This document shows, piece after piece, positions 1 to 8,740 of a DNA stretch of 64,000 nt. The notes under the pieces are model-generated. The model was not told the origin of the DNA. It did no database searches and saw nothing but the letters and a program-made list of their open reading frames with translations. The translations under genes were made by a program, and so were the position numbers. The DNA comes from JBCDBD01 sp039184335 (GTDB lineage Bacteria > Bacteroidota > Bacteroidia > Flavobacteriales > Flavobacteriaceae). The stretch lies in the NCBI GenBank assembly GCA_039184335.1, contig JBCDBD010000013.1, forward strand, positions 5,368-69,367, given 5' to 3'. Position 1 is the first letter of the stretch, and each line of letters starts with the position of its first letter.

Positions 1-20
1 TCCTTTTTTACTAATATATA

Positions 21-1463
21 TTATTCCATATCAAGAAAAAAATCGTTCTTGAAACCAATAAGGTACAACCTTTTTTTAGCCCTTGTTATGGCTGTATACA
101 GCCATCTCAAATATTCTTTATCCATTCCATTGGGCAAATAGGGCTGTTCAACAAATATGGTATTCCACTGCCCACCTTGCGATTTATGACAGGTAACCGC
201 ATAAGAGAACTTTACTTGCAAAGCATTGAAATACCTATTGTTCTTTACTCCTAAAAACTGTTTGTACTTTGATTTTTCATGTGCATAGTCTTTGACCACT
301 TCTTGATACAAACGATTACTTTCTTCATAGGGTAGCGAAGGTGTCTCAGCATTGACCGTATCTAAAAGCAATACGGTTTCAAAAGGTCGTTGATTCGGAT
401 AGTCTACCATCTTTACTTTCACCTCGGCAAAAGAAAATCCATAAAGTTCCTTAATCGAAAAGAGTTCCAGAATTTCAATGATGTCCCCATTGGCAATAAA
501 ACCTGCTTCAGAACTTGGCCTAAGCCAGAAATAGTTGTTCTTGACCACCATCATATAATCCCCTACGGCAAGATCGCTATCTAAATATAGAATTCGCTCC
601 CTTATGTTTTTATTGTAGAGATTGGCCCTTTTATTTGATCGTACAATTATTGCAGCCTCTTCTTTACCTTCTTGGGCATAAGCGTTATCGATCGCTTCTT
701 GAATCTCATGCCCATCAATCAATCGTACTATATCATCAAAAGCTTTTAACTTAAACTTGAACTCCCCAAAAAAGTCATTTTGTATTTGCTCCCTTAAGTT
801 GGTGGCATTGTACAAAATGCCTGAATCCACCGTTTGCCGCATCACTTCATCCAATTCAACTGCCATGACCTTCTTGCCATAATTCAATGAGAGCTTATCT
901 TCATCAAGGGCGGGGCTGATGTTCAAACGTACCGGAGGCAATTGGGCGGTATCACCTATAAATATCAATTTACATTGATGCCCAGAATAGACATAAAAAA
1001 GTAAATCATCCAATAGGGACCCATTCTCGAATAGTTTTGAATCTGCCGGTGTATCTGGTATCATCGAAGCCTCATCAACAATGAAAATGGTATTTCGATA
1101 CTTATTGGGGGCTAAAACAAACTGCACACTGCCGCCACCTTTGCCCTTCTTCGGAAAATAAATTTTCTTATGAATGGTGAACGCCTCTTTCTTGGAATAA
1201 CTGGCCATTACTTTTGCTGCCCTTCCGGTAGGTGCCAACAGTACTGATTTCATTTTAGACTTCCACAGGTTGGTGACCACGCAACCTATCAAAGTGGTTT
1301 TGCCAGTACCTGCGAAACCCTTTAGCAAAAAGACCGTCTCTTTATCTTTCAACAAGATGAATTCAGCTAATTTACGAAGGGTAACCTCCTGTTTATTAGT
1401 AGGTTCATGTGGAAACTGTTCTAATAAGACATTAAAAAAACCTGAAGATGACAATGTGTTCAT
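21..1463 (-). CDS. RecD-like ATP-dependent DNA helicase (SF1)
   Basis: A 480-residue superfamily 1 helicase of the RecD/Dda/Pif1-like type, expected to unwind DNA with ATP in the cytoplasm. Walker A GFAGTGKTTL lies near residue 49, Walker B IVDEASM near 128, and the C-terminal motifs TCHKSQGGQW and LYTAITRAKKRLYL sit near 427-468. It lacks the long N-terminal extension of true RecD, so it is a compact stand-alone helicase rather than a RecBCD subunit. The gene is divergent from the membrane protein at 1571 and ends near the window edge. The family is secure; the specific repair or replication role is not shown by the sequence. Confidence 0.9.
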   Translation of the reverse strand: MNTLSSSGFFNVLLEQFPHEPTNKQEVTLRKLAEFILLKDKETVFLLKGFAGTGKTTLIGCVVTNLWKSKMKSVLLAPTGRAAKVMASYSKKEAFTIHKKIYFPKKGKGGGSVQFVLAPNKYRNTIFIVDEASMIPDTPADSKLFENGSLLDDLLFYVYSGHQCKLIFIGDTAQLPPVRLNISPALDEDKLSLNYGKKVMAVELDEVMRQTVDSGILYNATNLREQIQNDFFGEFKFKLKAFDDIVRLIDGHEIQEAIDNAYAQEGKEEAAIIVRSNKRANLYNKNIRERILYLDSDLAVGDYMMVVKNNYFWLRPSSEAGFIANGDIIEILELFSIKELYGFSFAEVKVKMVDYPNQRPFETVLLLDTVNAETPSLPYEESNRLYQEVVKDYAHEKSKYKQFLGVKNNRYFNALQVKFSYAVTCHKSQGGQWNTIFVEQPYLPNGMDKEYLRWLYTAITRAKKRLYLIGFKNDFFLDME

Positions 1464-1501
1464 TGGGCCGTAAAGATAGTCTGCAATTTTAACCGAAAAA
1501 G

Positions 1502-1531
1502 TTTCGCGATTAAAAAAAAATTGTAGATTTG
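1502..1531 (+). promoter_or_regulatory. Candidate Bacteroidota sigma-A promoter for the 1571 gene
   Basis: TAGATTTG at 1524-1531 matches the Bacteroidota -7 consensus TAnnTTTG. The upstream TTTC at 1502-1505 is a weak -33 element at 18 bases. It lies 40 bases before the start codon at 1571. Confidence 0.45.
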
Positions 1532-1570
1532 TGAATAACCGCTAAATTAACTTAAGAAAGACAAAATCAC

Positions 1571-2308
1571 ATGTTAACACTAATTCTTATAGTCGTAGCA
1601 ATATGCTTGGTCACCGTAGGACTGGTATTTGTAATTGATAGATTTTTACCTCAAAAGTCAAAGCCTTTCATTATTATCCTATTCGGTATTTTGAGCATTT
1701 TTCTTGGCTATCTCATCTACAATTCGGTAAATGCCCCTATCGCTTTCAAAAAGGTACGCCAAAAACGTTTTTCACAGGTCATCACCAAATTAAAAGATAT
1801 ACGAAATGCCCAGGAGGCCTATAAAACCGTCAATGGCAAGTTTGCCAACGATTTCAATAGTCTTGTACAGTTTGTTGATACTGCAAATTACACTATCACA
1901 CAACAGCGGGATTCTTCATTCATGAGATTTGACAAGACTTACGGAATTGAATTGCAAAAAGATACCATAGTCATCGATACCCTAGGGTTTGTGAAGGTAA
2001 GGGATTCGCTTTTCAAAGATGATAATCGATACAAAACCATGATGGATGTCCCTTATGCCCAAGGTGGTGAAAAGTTTGAAATGAAGTCTGATATCATTGA
2101 TAAAAGTGGTTACAAAGCCCCAGTTTTTGAGGCAAAAGTGAAAAAGAATGTTGTACTCTATGACCAACCTAAAGACCTCTTAGATAGGGAAAATGCACAC
2201 TTGAGTGTAGAAGAGGTAAACGGAACTGAAATTAAAGTCGGTTCTCTTGTAGACGTAAGTACCAATGGAAATTGGCCACCAATTTATGACAGAAAAAGCG
2301 ACCGGTAA
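1571..2308 (+). CDS. Two-TM membrane protein of unknown function
   Basis: A 245-residue protein with two hydrophobic helices at about residues 2-24 and 33-52, followed by a roughly 190-residue soluble domain. Just after the second helix, KLKDIRNAQEAYKTVNGKF resembles the long helix plus 'AQEAY...GKF' pattern of pseudopilin-like proteins, but there is no prepilin peptidase site, so I do not call it a pilin. It is the first gene of a probable operon with the DUF3822 gene, which starts inside its 3' end, and rsmD. Function unknown. Confidence 0.75.
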   Translation: MLTLILIVVAICLVTVGLVFVIDRFLPQKSKPFIIILFGILSIFLGYLIYNSVNAPIAFKKVRQKRFSQVITKLKDIRNAQEAYKTVNGKFANDFNSLVQFVDTANYTITQQRDSSFMRFDKTYGIELQKDTIVIDTLGFVKVRDSLFKDDNRYKTMMDVPYAQGGEKFEMKSDIIDKSGYKAPVFEAKVKKNVVLYDQPKDLLDRENAHLSVEEVNGTEIKVGSLVDVSTNGNWPPIYDRKSDR

Positions 2309-3122
2309 TACCGAAGAGACCAGTTTTCAAAACAATTATAAAAAATTGTCCATTCAGGTTAGCTTGAATGGACTTTCTTTTTGTGCTGTCGATACTATAG
2401 ACAATAGTATCATGGCACACGAAAAAGTAGTCTTTAAGACAACGTCTACACCTTACTTATTAAAGAAAGAGCTCAAATCCGCTCTTGAGGAAAAAAGAAT
2501 TAACGAACACGATTTTCCCGAGGTAACCGTCATTCATAAAAACAATCTTTTTGGTCTTGTACCTAAAGTATTGTTTGATGAAAATGAACGTTCAAACTAT
2601 CTGAAGTTCAACACAAAAATACTCGCAAACGACCATATTGCCCATGATGAGATCGAGAGCCATGACATCATCAATGTCTACATTCCTTTTACCAACATCA
2701 ACAATTATATCTTTGACTTATTTGGCGAGTTTGAGTTCAGGCATAGTGGTTCGGTACTGGTACAGACCTTAATGGCGCAAAACAAAGCGAATATAGAGAC
2801 TACATGTTATGCCCATGTTGCAGAAAGCAGTATGGAAGTAGTTGTAATCACCCAGAAAAAACTATTGTTCTACAACTACTTTCATTATAAGACAAAAGAA
2901 GACTTTCTGTATTTCATTCTTTTCACTTTTGAACAGTTGAATTTGAATGTACTTGAGGTAAAACTAAAACTTTTTGGCATTATTGAAGAAGGTGACGATA
3001 TTTTCGAAATGTGCTGCTCATACATCAAGAAAGTTTCTGTATTTGCACCTTCAAATACCACCTACTTATTCGACCAACCTGAAAGTGAAAGTATTGATTT
3101 TACTGTTTTGAGTGCTTTATAA
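2286..3122 (+). CDS. DUF3822 family protein
   Basis: A 278-residue cytoplasmic protein resembling the Bacteroidota DUF3822 family, which is usually encoded directly ahead of rsmD and is thought to have an actin-like ATPase fold. The open frame begins at an ATG at 2265, but the ATG at 2286 (MTEKATGNTE) gives a shorter overlap of 23 bases with the upstream gene and is preferred. Its TAA shares one base with the ATG of rsmD (TAATG), implying translational coupling. Biochemical function is unknown; the constant link to rsmD hints at ribosome biogenesis, which is inference. Confidence 0.75.
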   Translation: MTEKATGNTEETSFQNNYKKLSIQVSLNGLSFCAVDTIDNSIMAHEKVVFKTTSTPYLLKKELKSALEEKRINEHDFPEVTVIHKNNLFGLVPKVLFDENERSNYLKFNTKILANDHIAHDEIESHDIINVYIPFTNINNYIFDLFGEFEFRHSGSVLVQTLMAQNKANIETTCYAHVAESSMEVVVITQKKLLFYNYFHYKTKEDFLYFILFTFEQLNLNVLEVKLKLFGIIEEGDDIFEMCCSYIKKVSVFAPSNTTYLFDQPESESIDFTVLSAL

Positions 3123-3658
3123 TGCGCATCATTTCAGGAAAATATAAAGGGAAAAGAATATTGGCCCCAAAAAAACTGCCCGTAAGACCAACCACGGCAA
3201 TGGCCAAGGAAGGGTTATTCAATATCTTGAACAACCGCTATGATTTCAATGAAATAAAGGTTATCGATCTATTTTCCGGTACTGGCAATATCAGTTACGA
3301 GTTTGCCTCAAGAGGTACCCAAGACATCATGGCCGTAGATGCACATGCGGGTTGCATTCAATTTATTGCCCAAACAGCTAAAGAGCTAAACCTGCCGATC
3401 AGAGCTATAAAAAGTGACGTCAAAAAATATCTTAATCGATATTTGAATAAGGCCGATCTGATTTTTGCCGATCCACCCTATCATCTAAATACGGCTGATT
3501 TCACAAACATTATAACACTGGTTTTTGAAAAAAAGCTTCTTTTGCCTGATGGAACCTTAATCATAGAACATGCACCACAAACAGATTTAACGAAAAATCA
3601 ACTGTTCGTGGAAAAAAGAAAGTACGGAAGCAGTGTGTTTAGTTTTTTCACTCATTAA
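3122..3658 (+). CDS. rsmD: 16S rRNA (guanine966-N2)-methyltransferase RsmD
   Basis: A 178-residue Rossmann-fold methyltransferase that methylates N2 of G966 in 16S rRNA using S-adenosylmethionine. The N-terminal signature MRIISGKYKGKRI and RPTTAMAKEGLFNIL is diagnostic. The SAM-binding loop DLFSGTGN lies at about residues 48-55 and the catalytic motif FADPPYH near 115. Length matches the family. It is the last gene of the operon starting at 1571 and overlaps the DUF3822 stop by one base. The convergent RNase P RNA gene lies immediately downstream. Confidence 0.93.
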   Translation: MRIISGKYKGKRILAPKKLPVRPTTAMAKEGLFNILNNRYDFNEIKVIDLFSGTGNISYEFASRGTQDIMAVDAHAGCIQFIAQTAKELNLPIRAIKSDVKKYLNRYLNKADLIFADPPYHLNTADFTNIITLVFEKKLLLPDGTLIIEHAPQTDLTKNQLFVEKRKYGSSVFSFFTH

Positions 3659-3675
3659 AATCAATTGAAAAGAAA

Positions 3676-3983
3676 AAGCAGGCCATAAGCCGGATTCTGT
3701 ATCTCGACAGCTATCGAGACCCTTATCATTTATCTCGACTTTTGGTTGCCCAAAAGCTCTAACCGCCTACCCTCCAACTTGGGCGTGCTACCCTCAAATG
3801 CTGGTCTACATGGCGTTTCACCGCATAGAGTTTACCTGATTTCACTACAGCCGAACTGTACATACTTTCTGTTGCACTTTTCCTTCCCAATGACTATTAT
3901 TGGGAGGCGGGTGTTACCCGCTATGCTGCACTCTGGTGTCCGGACTTTCCTCTCTAATAAAGAGCGATAAGGTGGCCTGCAGA
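3676..3983 (-). ncRNA. rnpB: RNase P RNA (class A, M1 RNA)
   Basis: Read on the minus strand, the stretch shows the conserved 5' block GAGGAAAGTCCGGACACC (complement of 3935-3952) and the 3' block ACAGAATCCGGCTTAT (complement of 3685-3700). These are hallmarks of bacterial RNase P RNA, the ribozyme that trims tRNA 5' leaders. The ends are set by the P1 helix: GCAGGCCA and TGGCCTGC (3973-3980 with 3678-3685) pair perfectly over 8 bp. Length is about 308 nt. A T-rich run follows the 3' end. The exact termini are approximate. Open frames crossing this segment are not genes. Confidence 0.93.
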
Positions 3984-4091
3984 CGCAAAGGTAAAGTAAT
4001 TGTTAATAAAAAAACAGAGCAGACTTGTCTGGCCCATACAAAACCAGGCTCCAATCTTTATATTTGTATCAAGGCTAAAACCTACGTCTTC

Positions 4092-5819
4092 TTGGAACCT
4101 TTTGTTGTATCTGCCCGAAAATACCGCCCACAATCATTCAAGGATGTTGTAGGGCAAGAATCTATTACCAATACACTGCTCAATGCCATCGAAAACAACC
4201 ATTTGGCCCAAGCATTGCTTTTTTGTGGTCCAAGGGGTGTCGGTAAAACCACCTGTGCAAGAATATTGGCAAAGCAAATCAACCGAGATGGTAGCGAAAA
4301 TGACGACGAAGATTTTGCGTTCAATATTTTTGAATTGGATGCAGCTTCCAATAATTCCGTAGATGATATCAGAAGCCTTATTGATCAGGTTCGTATTCCC
4401 CCACAGGTAGGCAAATACAAGGTATATATTATCGATGAGGTACATATGCTTTCACAATCGGCCTTCAATGCTTTTTTAAAAACCTTGGAAGAACCCCCTA
4501 AACATGCCATCTTTATTTTGGCCACAACAGAGAAACACAAGATCATACCTACCATTCTCTCACGATGCCAAATATTTGACTTTAAAAGAATAACAACATT
4601 AGACATCGTCAAATACCTTAAATATATCTCAGGGGAGCAAGGCATTGATACTGAAGATGATGCGTTGCACATTATAGCGCGTAAAGCTGATGGTGCCATG
4701 CGTGATGCACTCTCAATCTTTGATAGGGTTGTCAGCTATTCCGGAAAAAACCTTACCCGAAAAGCTGTTGCCGAAAACTTGAACGTTCTTGATTACGACA
4801 CGTATTTTGAGGCTACTGAACTGATACTGCAAAATGACATTCCGAAACTTCTTGTGCAGTTCAACCAAACTCTATCACAAGGGTTTGATGGCCATCACTT
4901 TATCAACGGACTGGCATCCCATTTTAGAAACCTCATTGTTTGCCAACATGAAGAAACCCTATCACTTTTAGAAATGGGTGAAGATGCAAAAAAGCGATAT
5001 GGACAACAGGCCCAAGCAACATCAAAAACTACACTTTTAAAGGGATTGGATATGGCCAATGAATGTGACCTGAACTACAAGACCAGTAGAAACCAACGGC
5101 TGCTTGTTGAACTTACACTGATGAAACTGGCCTCGATTACTTTTGACAGTGAAAAAAAAAAGACTGATTTTATAATTCCTGCAACATATTTCAAATCTAA
5201 CGATTATCAAAAAAAACCTGGTTTTTCCATAGAAGAAGTTCGCCTGCCCTCGTCAGGATTACCAAAAATAGAGGCCAAAAACCCTAAGGGACCGGAAGAT
5301 CAAAAAGAAGTACTAATAGCATCAGAAAAACCAAGAAAAATTCAACTTTCAACCACTTCAAAGCGGGTTTCCGGTCTTTCACTTTCCAGTCTAAAAGCTA
5401 AAAAGGCACATCAAAATGCCAAAACGCCCGCTATTGAAGAAAAAGAGTTGCCTAAAGCACCATTTACTGAAATTGCCTTACGCAAATACTGGGACGAGTT
5501 TGTTCAAAAAATAGACAATAAAGGAAAAAAGATATTGGCGAGCAGCCTTCAGACTGATAGACCCAAACTGAAGGATGATCATACGATATGGATAGAACTG
5601 CCCAATAGCACGATGAAAAAAGAAGTGGAACGCGAACAAGTGCTGCTCCTGAACTTTTTAAGGGAAAAGCTGGACAATCATCATATTACCCTTCGAATAG
5701 CTGTCAATGAAGATGTTTCGAAAAAATATGCATTTACCCCAGAAGAAAAATATCAAAAATTAAGGGACAAAAACCCGGCTATTGATTTACTGCGCAAAGA
5801 ATTTGATCTTGATTTATGA
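4092..5819 (+). CDS. dnaX: DNA polymerase III subunit gamma/tau
   Basis: Clamp-loader ATPase of the replicative polymerase, 575 residues. The N-terminus VVSARKYRPQSFKDVVGQE fits the family and is reached from a TTG codon at 4092; the longer open frame from 3900 runs through rnpB and is rejected. Walker A GPRGVGKTTCA, Walker B YIIDEVHML and the sensor-1 ATTEKHKIIPTILSRCQ are present. The four-cysteine zinc module found in E. coli DnaX is absent: ILAKQINRDGSENDDEDFAF leads straight to FELDAASNN. A Lys/Pro-rich linker precedes the tau-like C-terminal domain. The 3' end overlaps the convergent TMEM220 gene by 6 bases. Confidence 0.93.
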   Translation: MEPFVVSARKYRPQSFKDVVGQESITNTLLNAIENNHLAQALLFCGPRGVGKTTCARILAKQINRDGSENDDEDFAFNIFELDAASNNSVDDIRSLIDQVRIPPQVGKYKVYIIDEVHMLSQSAFNAFLKTLEEPPKHAIFILATTEKHKIIPTILSRCQIFDFKRITTLDIVKYLKYISGEQGIDTEDDALHIIARKADGAMRDALSIFDRVVSYSGKNLTRKAVAENLNVLDYDTYFEATELILQNDIPKLLVQFNQTLSQGFDGHHFINGLASHFRNLIVCQHEETLSLLEMGEDAKKRYGQQAQATSKTTLLKGLDMANECDLNYKTSRNQRLLVELTLMKLASITFDSEKKKTDFIIPATYFKSNDYQKKPGFSIEEVRLPSSGLPKIEAKNPKGPEDQKEVLIASEKPRKIQLSTTSKRVSGLSLSSLKAKKAHQNAKTPAIEEKELPKAPFTEIALRKYWDEFVQKIDNKGKKILASSLQTDRPKLKDDHTIWIELPNSTMKKEVEREQVLLLNFLREKLDNHHITLRIAVNEDVSKKYAFTPEEKYQKLRDKNPAIDLLRKEFDLDL

Positions 5820-6167
5820 TTTTTTGGAAAATTTGATTCCAATCGCATAAACCAACATCAAAATACCTGCAATAATCAACCCAAGTGCTTCTCTCCCCCT
5901 TTCTATGTTCACAATATTGCCCTCACCAATGCTGACACCCTCAAATTTTTTAGGCCAGCTGTAAATAGCGAATACCATATAAAACACACAAAGAAGTATG
6001 GCCCATAGCAACTTAAGACGGCCTAAGGCAAAAAGTACCGATGCCAAAGCGGCCATTCCATAAATAGCATACCATTGCATTGCATCTTGGTCATTATGCT
6101 GTACTACTGCGGCCCAAACAAAAAATAGCGCAAACACTAGACTTATGGTCTTGAAAAGAATTTTCAT
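5814..6167 (-). CDS. TMEM220-family membrane protein at the end of the ebo operon
   Basis: A 117-residue protein with four hydrophobic helices (about residues 5-20, 32-47, 51-68 and 94-110) and the motif QHNDQDAMQWYAIYG, which resembles the QxNDPDxxxW region of the transmembrane 220 family. Family function is unknown. It starts one base after the eboF stop codon (6169), far closer than chance, so it appears co-transcribed with the ebo genes as a seventh member. Whether this linkage recurs elsewhere cannot be judged here. The 3' end overlaps dnaX by 6 bases on the opposite strand. Confidence 0.78.
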   Translation of the reverse strand: MKILFKTISLVFALFFVWAAVVQHNDQDAMQWYAIYGMAALASVLFALGRLKLLWAILLCVFYMVFAIYSWPKKFEGVSIGEGNIVNIERGREALGLIIAGILMLVYAIGIKFSKKS

Positions 6168-6168
6168 A

Positions 6169-7545
6169 TCAGTTATTTTTTATATGTGATTCCAAAATAG
6201 AGAAAACTTTAATGGCATCAACCCTGTTCGCTTTTACTAAATCAGCACGATTAGAAATTAGAATGGGAAAGTCTTCTTCATCTTCTGGAATACGGCCATG
6301 GGATCCCTTGATCAAATCGGCTTTGAGTGGAATGATGTCCATTACAGTTCGGAAACCAAGTTTTTTCTTCATAAGCTTCCATAATACCTTTAACAGCACC
6401 ATTTTGTCCTTTGGATCCGTCAACATCTCGACAGGATCGTAACCTGGCTTTTTATGAATATCAACCATACGCGCAAAATCGGGCGCTTTTTTGTCATCGT
6501 TCCAATAATAATAGGTAAACCATGAATTTGCACAGGCCACTACTACCAAATCACCACATCTATCATGCTTTAGGTTTACTTTTTCGATTTCGTCCCCGTC
6601 CCATACTTTTTCCACCCCATGCAGGTCTTCTATCAACGACTTCAACTGTTTGCGTATTGATAGGTCGTTGAGATAAATATGGGCTATTTGGTGATCTGCG
6701 ACAGCAAAGGCTTTACTGGCCCCAACATCCATTAATTCAAGGCCGCGCTCCTCACGGATGGCCAAATACCCTTTACTACGTAAAACACGGTTTAAATGTA
6801 CAGGGTTTTCCACATTGGTGATTCCGTATTCAGATAAAAGGATAAGGTTACTATCTTGGTCTTGGTAATAGGATATCATTTTTTTTACGACCCTATCGAT
6901 CTCTTCCAAATCTTTACCAATTACATCAAAATTCAATCCATGACGTTGTAAATTATAATCAAGATGTGGCAGGTAGACCAATGTTAAAGTGGGATTGTAT
7001 TGTTGGTCGGTTCTTATGGCCGCATCAGCAATCCACTCACTTGATTTTATGGATGTGTTCGGCCCCCAGAAGTGGAACAAAGGAAAAGTGCCCAATTCAT
7101 TTTGAAGTGCATCCCTTAATTCAGGGGGATAGGAATAAACATCTGGTATCTTTCTTCCATCAGCCAGATAATTGGGGCGTGGTGTGACACTGTAATCTAC
7201 TGAGGAATACATATTGTACCACCAAAATAGATTGGCACAGGTAAAATCTTTATTTTCCTTTTTCATCTTTTCCCAGAGCTTTTCGGCTTGTACCAATTTG
7301 TTGGACTGTAGCCAAAACTTAACCTCACACTCTTCTTTAAAATACCACCCATTGCCTACGATTCCATGTGTTGAAGGCCATTTTCCTGTCATATAGGTAG
7401 CTTGTGCACTGCAAGTCACTGCGGGTAATACAGGATCAATATAGGTTGTGCCCCCATTTTCTAAAAATGATTTGATAAAAGGGGTGTGTTCACCTATCAA
7501 TCTTTTGGTGAGCCCTACGACATTGATAACAACTGTTTTTTTCAC
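6169..7545 (-). CDS. eboF: EboF-type alkaline phosphatase / nucleotide pyrophosphatase family protein
   Basis: A 458-residue protein of the NPP/alkaline phosphatase superfamily, which hydrolyses phosphodiester or pyrophosphate bonds at a two-metal site. The nucleophile region PAVTCSAQATYMTGKWPSTH lies at about residues 40-60 with the candidate Thr in PAVT. YLPHLDYNLQRHG near 190 supplies Asp and His, and GSHGRIPEDEEDFP near 415 a further His. At the place of the usual SDHGM metal motif the protein reads SEYGI, an unusual change. No signal peptide is evident. It follows eboE directly (7545/7546) in a tight operon. EboF identity rests on superfamily plus position in the cluster. Confidence 0.87.
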   Translation of the reverse strand: MKKTVVINVVGLTKRLIGEHTPFIKSFLENGGTTYIDPVLPAVTCSAQATYMTGKWPSTHGIVGNGWYFKEECEVKFWLQSNKLVQAEKLWEKMKKENKDFTCANLFWWYNMYSSVDYSVTPRPNYLADGRKIPDVYSYPPELRDALQNELGTFPLFHFWGPNTSIKSSEWIADAAIRTDQQYNPTLTLVYLPHLDYNLQRHGLNFDVIGKDLEEIDRVVKKMISYYQDQDSNLILLSEYGITNVENPVHLNRVLRSKGYLAIREERGLELMDVGASKAFAVADHQIAHIYLNDLSIRKQLKSLIEDLHGVEKVWDGDEIEKVNLKHDRCGDLVVVACANSWFTYYYWNDDKKAPDFARMVDIHKKPGYDPVEMLTDPKDKMVLLKVLWKLMKKKLGFRTVMDIIPLKADLIKGSHGRIPEDEEDFPILISNRADLVKANRVDAIKVFSILESHIKNN

Positions 7546-8739
7546 TTAAAGCTTTTCTTTTAGCCACTCCATTTCCCTAATGATGGATTCTGAAAGTTCC
7601 CTTTTCAGAGTATTGGGCAAAACATCCCAAGTATAGGTCTCAACCTCAATATGACTACATATCTTATGCATTTTCAAACATTGCAACACTTTTTTAATAT
7701 GGTCTTGGGTAGCATGCAAGTGTCCAAACCTCTCCAGAAAGATAGGAACGTGAAAATGTGCCCGTAACTCCTTGAAATTTTTTCGCTCATTCAATACCAA
7801 AGGTAAATCTGAATACGTGAGTACCTTGTTGTCTCTTTTTTCGGTGACCTGATGTAGGTACGTTGGTTCGTCAAACAGTTCTAGGGACTGCCATATTTCA
7901 TTGATAGTATTCGAATCATAAAGAATTTTCAATGCAGAACTCACCTGTATCTTGCCTATTTGAATGCCGTTTTCACCAAACTTTTGAAATGTATCTTTAG
8001 GTTCTTCATAGGCTAGGGAAAAATGACAAATATCATAGCAGATGGTCACATAGCGCTTGGTAAGCTTTTCAGCCGCGACTTCGCCCAATCCTATTTTTTT
8101 CTTGAAGGCCTTTATTGAAATAGGCACTAAATAAGCTGAAAAAAAATCAATCACATCTTGGGCATTTTCTAAAAGTCCATCAGGTTCTGGTTCGATATCA
8201 AGATGTAAATAGACGCCTTTAGTGTGCTCTATTTCGTAAAGCTGTACGGCTATTTCGGCCATGTTAGCCGCTGATACCGACTTAGCTTGATGTACCTCGG
8301 CTTTAGAAGTAAACCAATGTTTGTAACTGATCGGCGAGGTCGATATGCCCCCAGAAAGAGGCTCCGGAAGAAGAACTGCCAACTGTTTGAAAAGCCTGGC
8401 CGTATATGCTAACCGTTTTTGGGACAACCAATCTGGTCTGTGCACATTTTCCTTTACTTTTTCATTATGGAAATTTCCATAGGGAAAACCATTGATCGTG
8501 TACACATAAAGTTCATTTTCATCCAACCATTTTTTAAACCCCACCAAATTATTGCCGACTCCAAGTTCTTCACTGGCCTTGTTCGATAATCGCAGTCCGA
8601 TACCAAATGGTTTTTCTGGTGAAATACTTTGCTTGACCTTTAAGGTGTATGTTTTTAAACTGTTGAAAGTTACGTCCCAGTTTTCGCCAGGGTGCACATT
8701 GGTACAATAAGAAAGGTGGTAAAAATCAGATACAAACAT
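7546..8739 (-). CDS. eboE: EboE-type TIM-barrel protein
   Basis: A 397-residue protein of the xylose isomerase-like TIM-barrel type, annotated in ebo clusters as metabolite traffic protein EboE. The N-terminus SDFYHLSYCTNVHPGENW is characteristic, and YLHLDIEPEPDGLLE near residue 210 together with YVTICYDICHFSLAYEEP near 255 carry acidic and His residues that could bind a metal. The ATG at 8739 is chosen over an upstream ATG at 8766 because it follows the eboD stop by one base and fits the family start. The reaction is unknown; a role in making or carrying the cluster's small molecule is inferred. Confidence 0.87.
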   Translation of the reverse strand: MFVSDFYHLSYCTNVHPGENWDVTFNSLKTYTLKVKQSISPEKPFGIGLRLSNKASEELGVGNNLVGFKKWLDENELYVYTINGFPYGNFHNEKVKENVHRPDWLSQKRLAYTARLFKQLAVLLPEPLSGGISTSPISYKHWFTSKAEVHQAKSVSAANMAEIAVQLYEIEHTKGVYLHLDIEPEPDGLLENAQDVIDFFSAYLVPISIKAFKKKIGLGEVAAEKLTKRYVTICYDICHFSLAYEEPKDTFQKFGENGIQIGKIQVSSALKILYDSNTINEIWQSLELFDEPTYLHQVTEKRDNKVLTYSDLPLVLNERKNFKELRAHFHVPIFLERFGHLHATQDHIKKVLQCLKMHKICSHIEVETYTWDVLPNTLKRELSESIIREMEWLKEKL

Positions 8740-8740
8740 A

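Noticed and set aside
3746..3970. Open frame of 74 codons on the plus strand
   Set aside because: It lies wholly within rnpB on the opposite strand; the conserved RNA explains the sequence.
3900..4091. N-terminal extension of dnaX giving a 639-residue protein
   Set aside because: It runs through the RNase P RNA gene and is unlike any DnaX N-terminus; the TTG at 4092 gives the family start.
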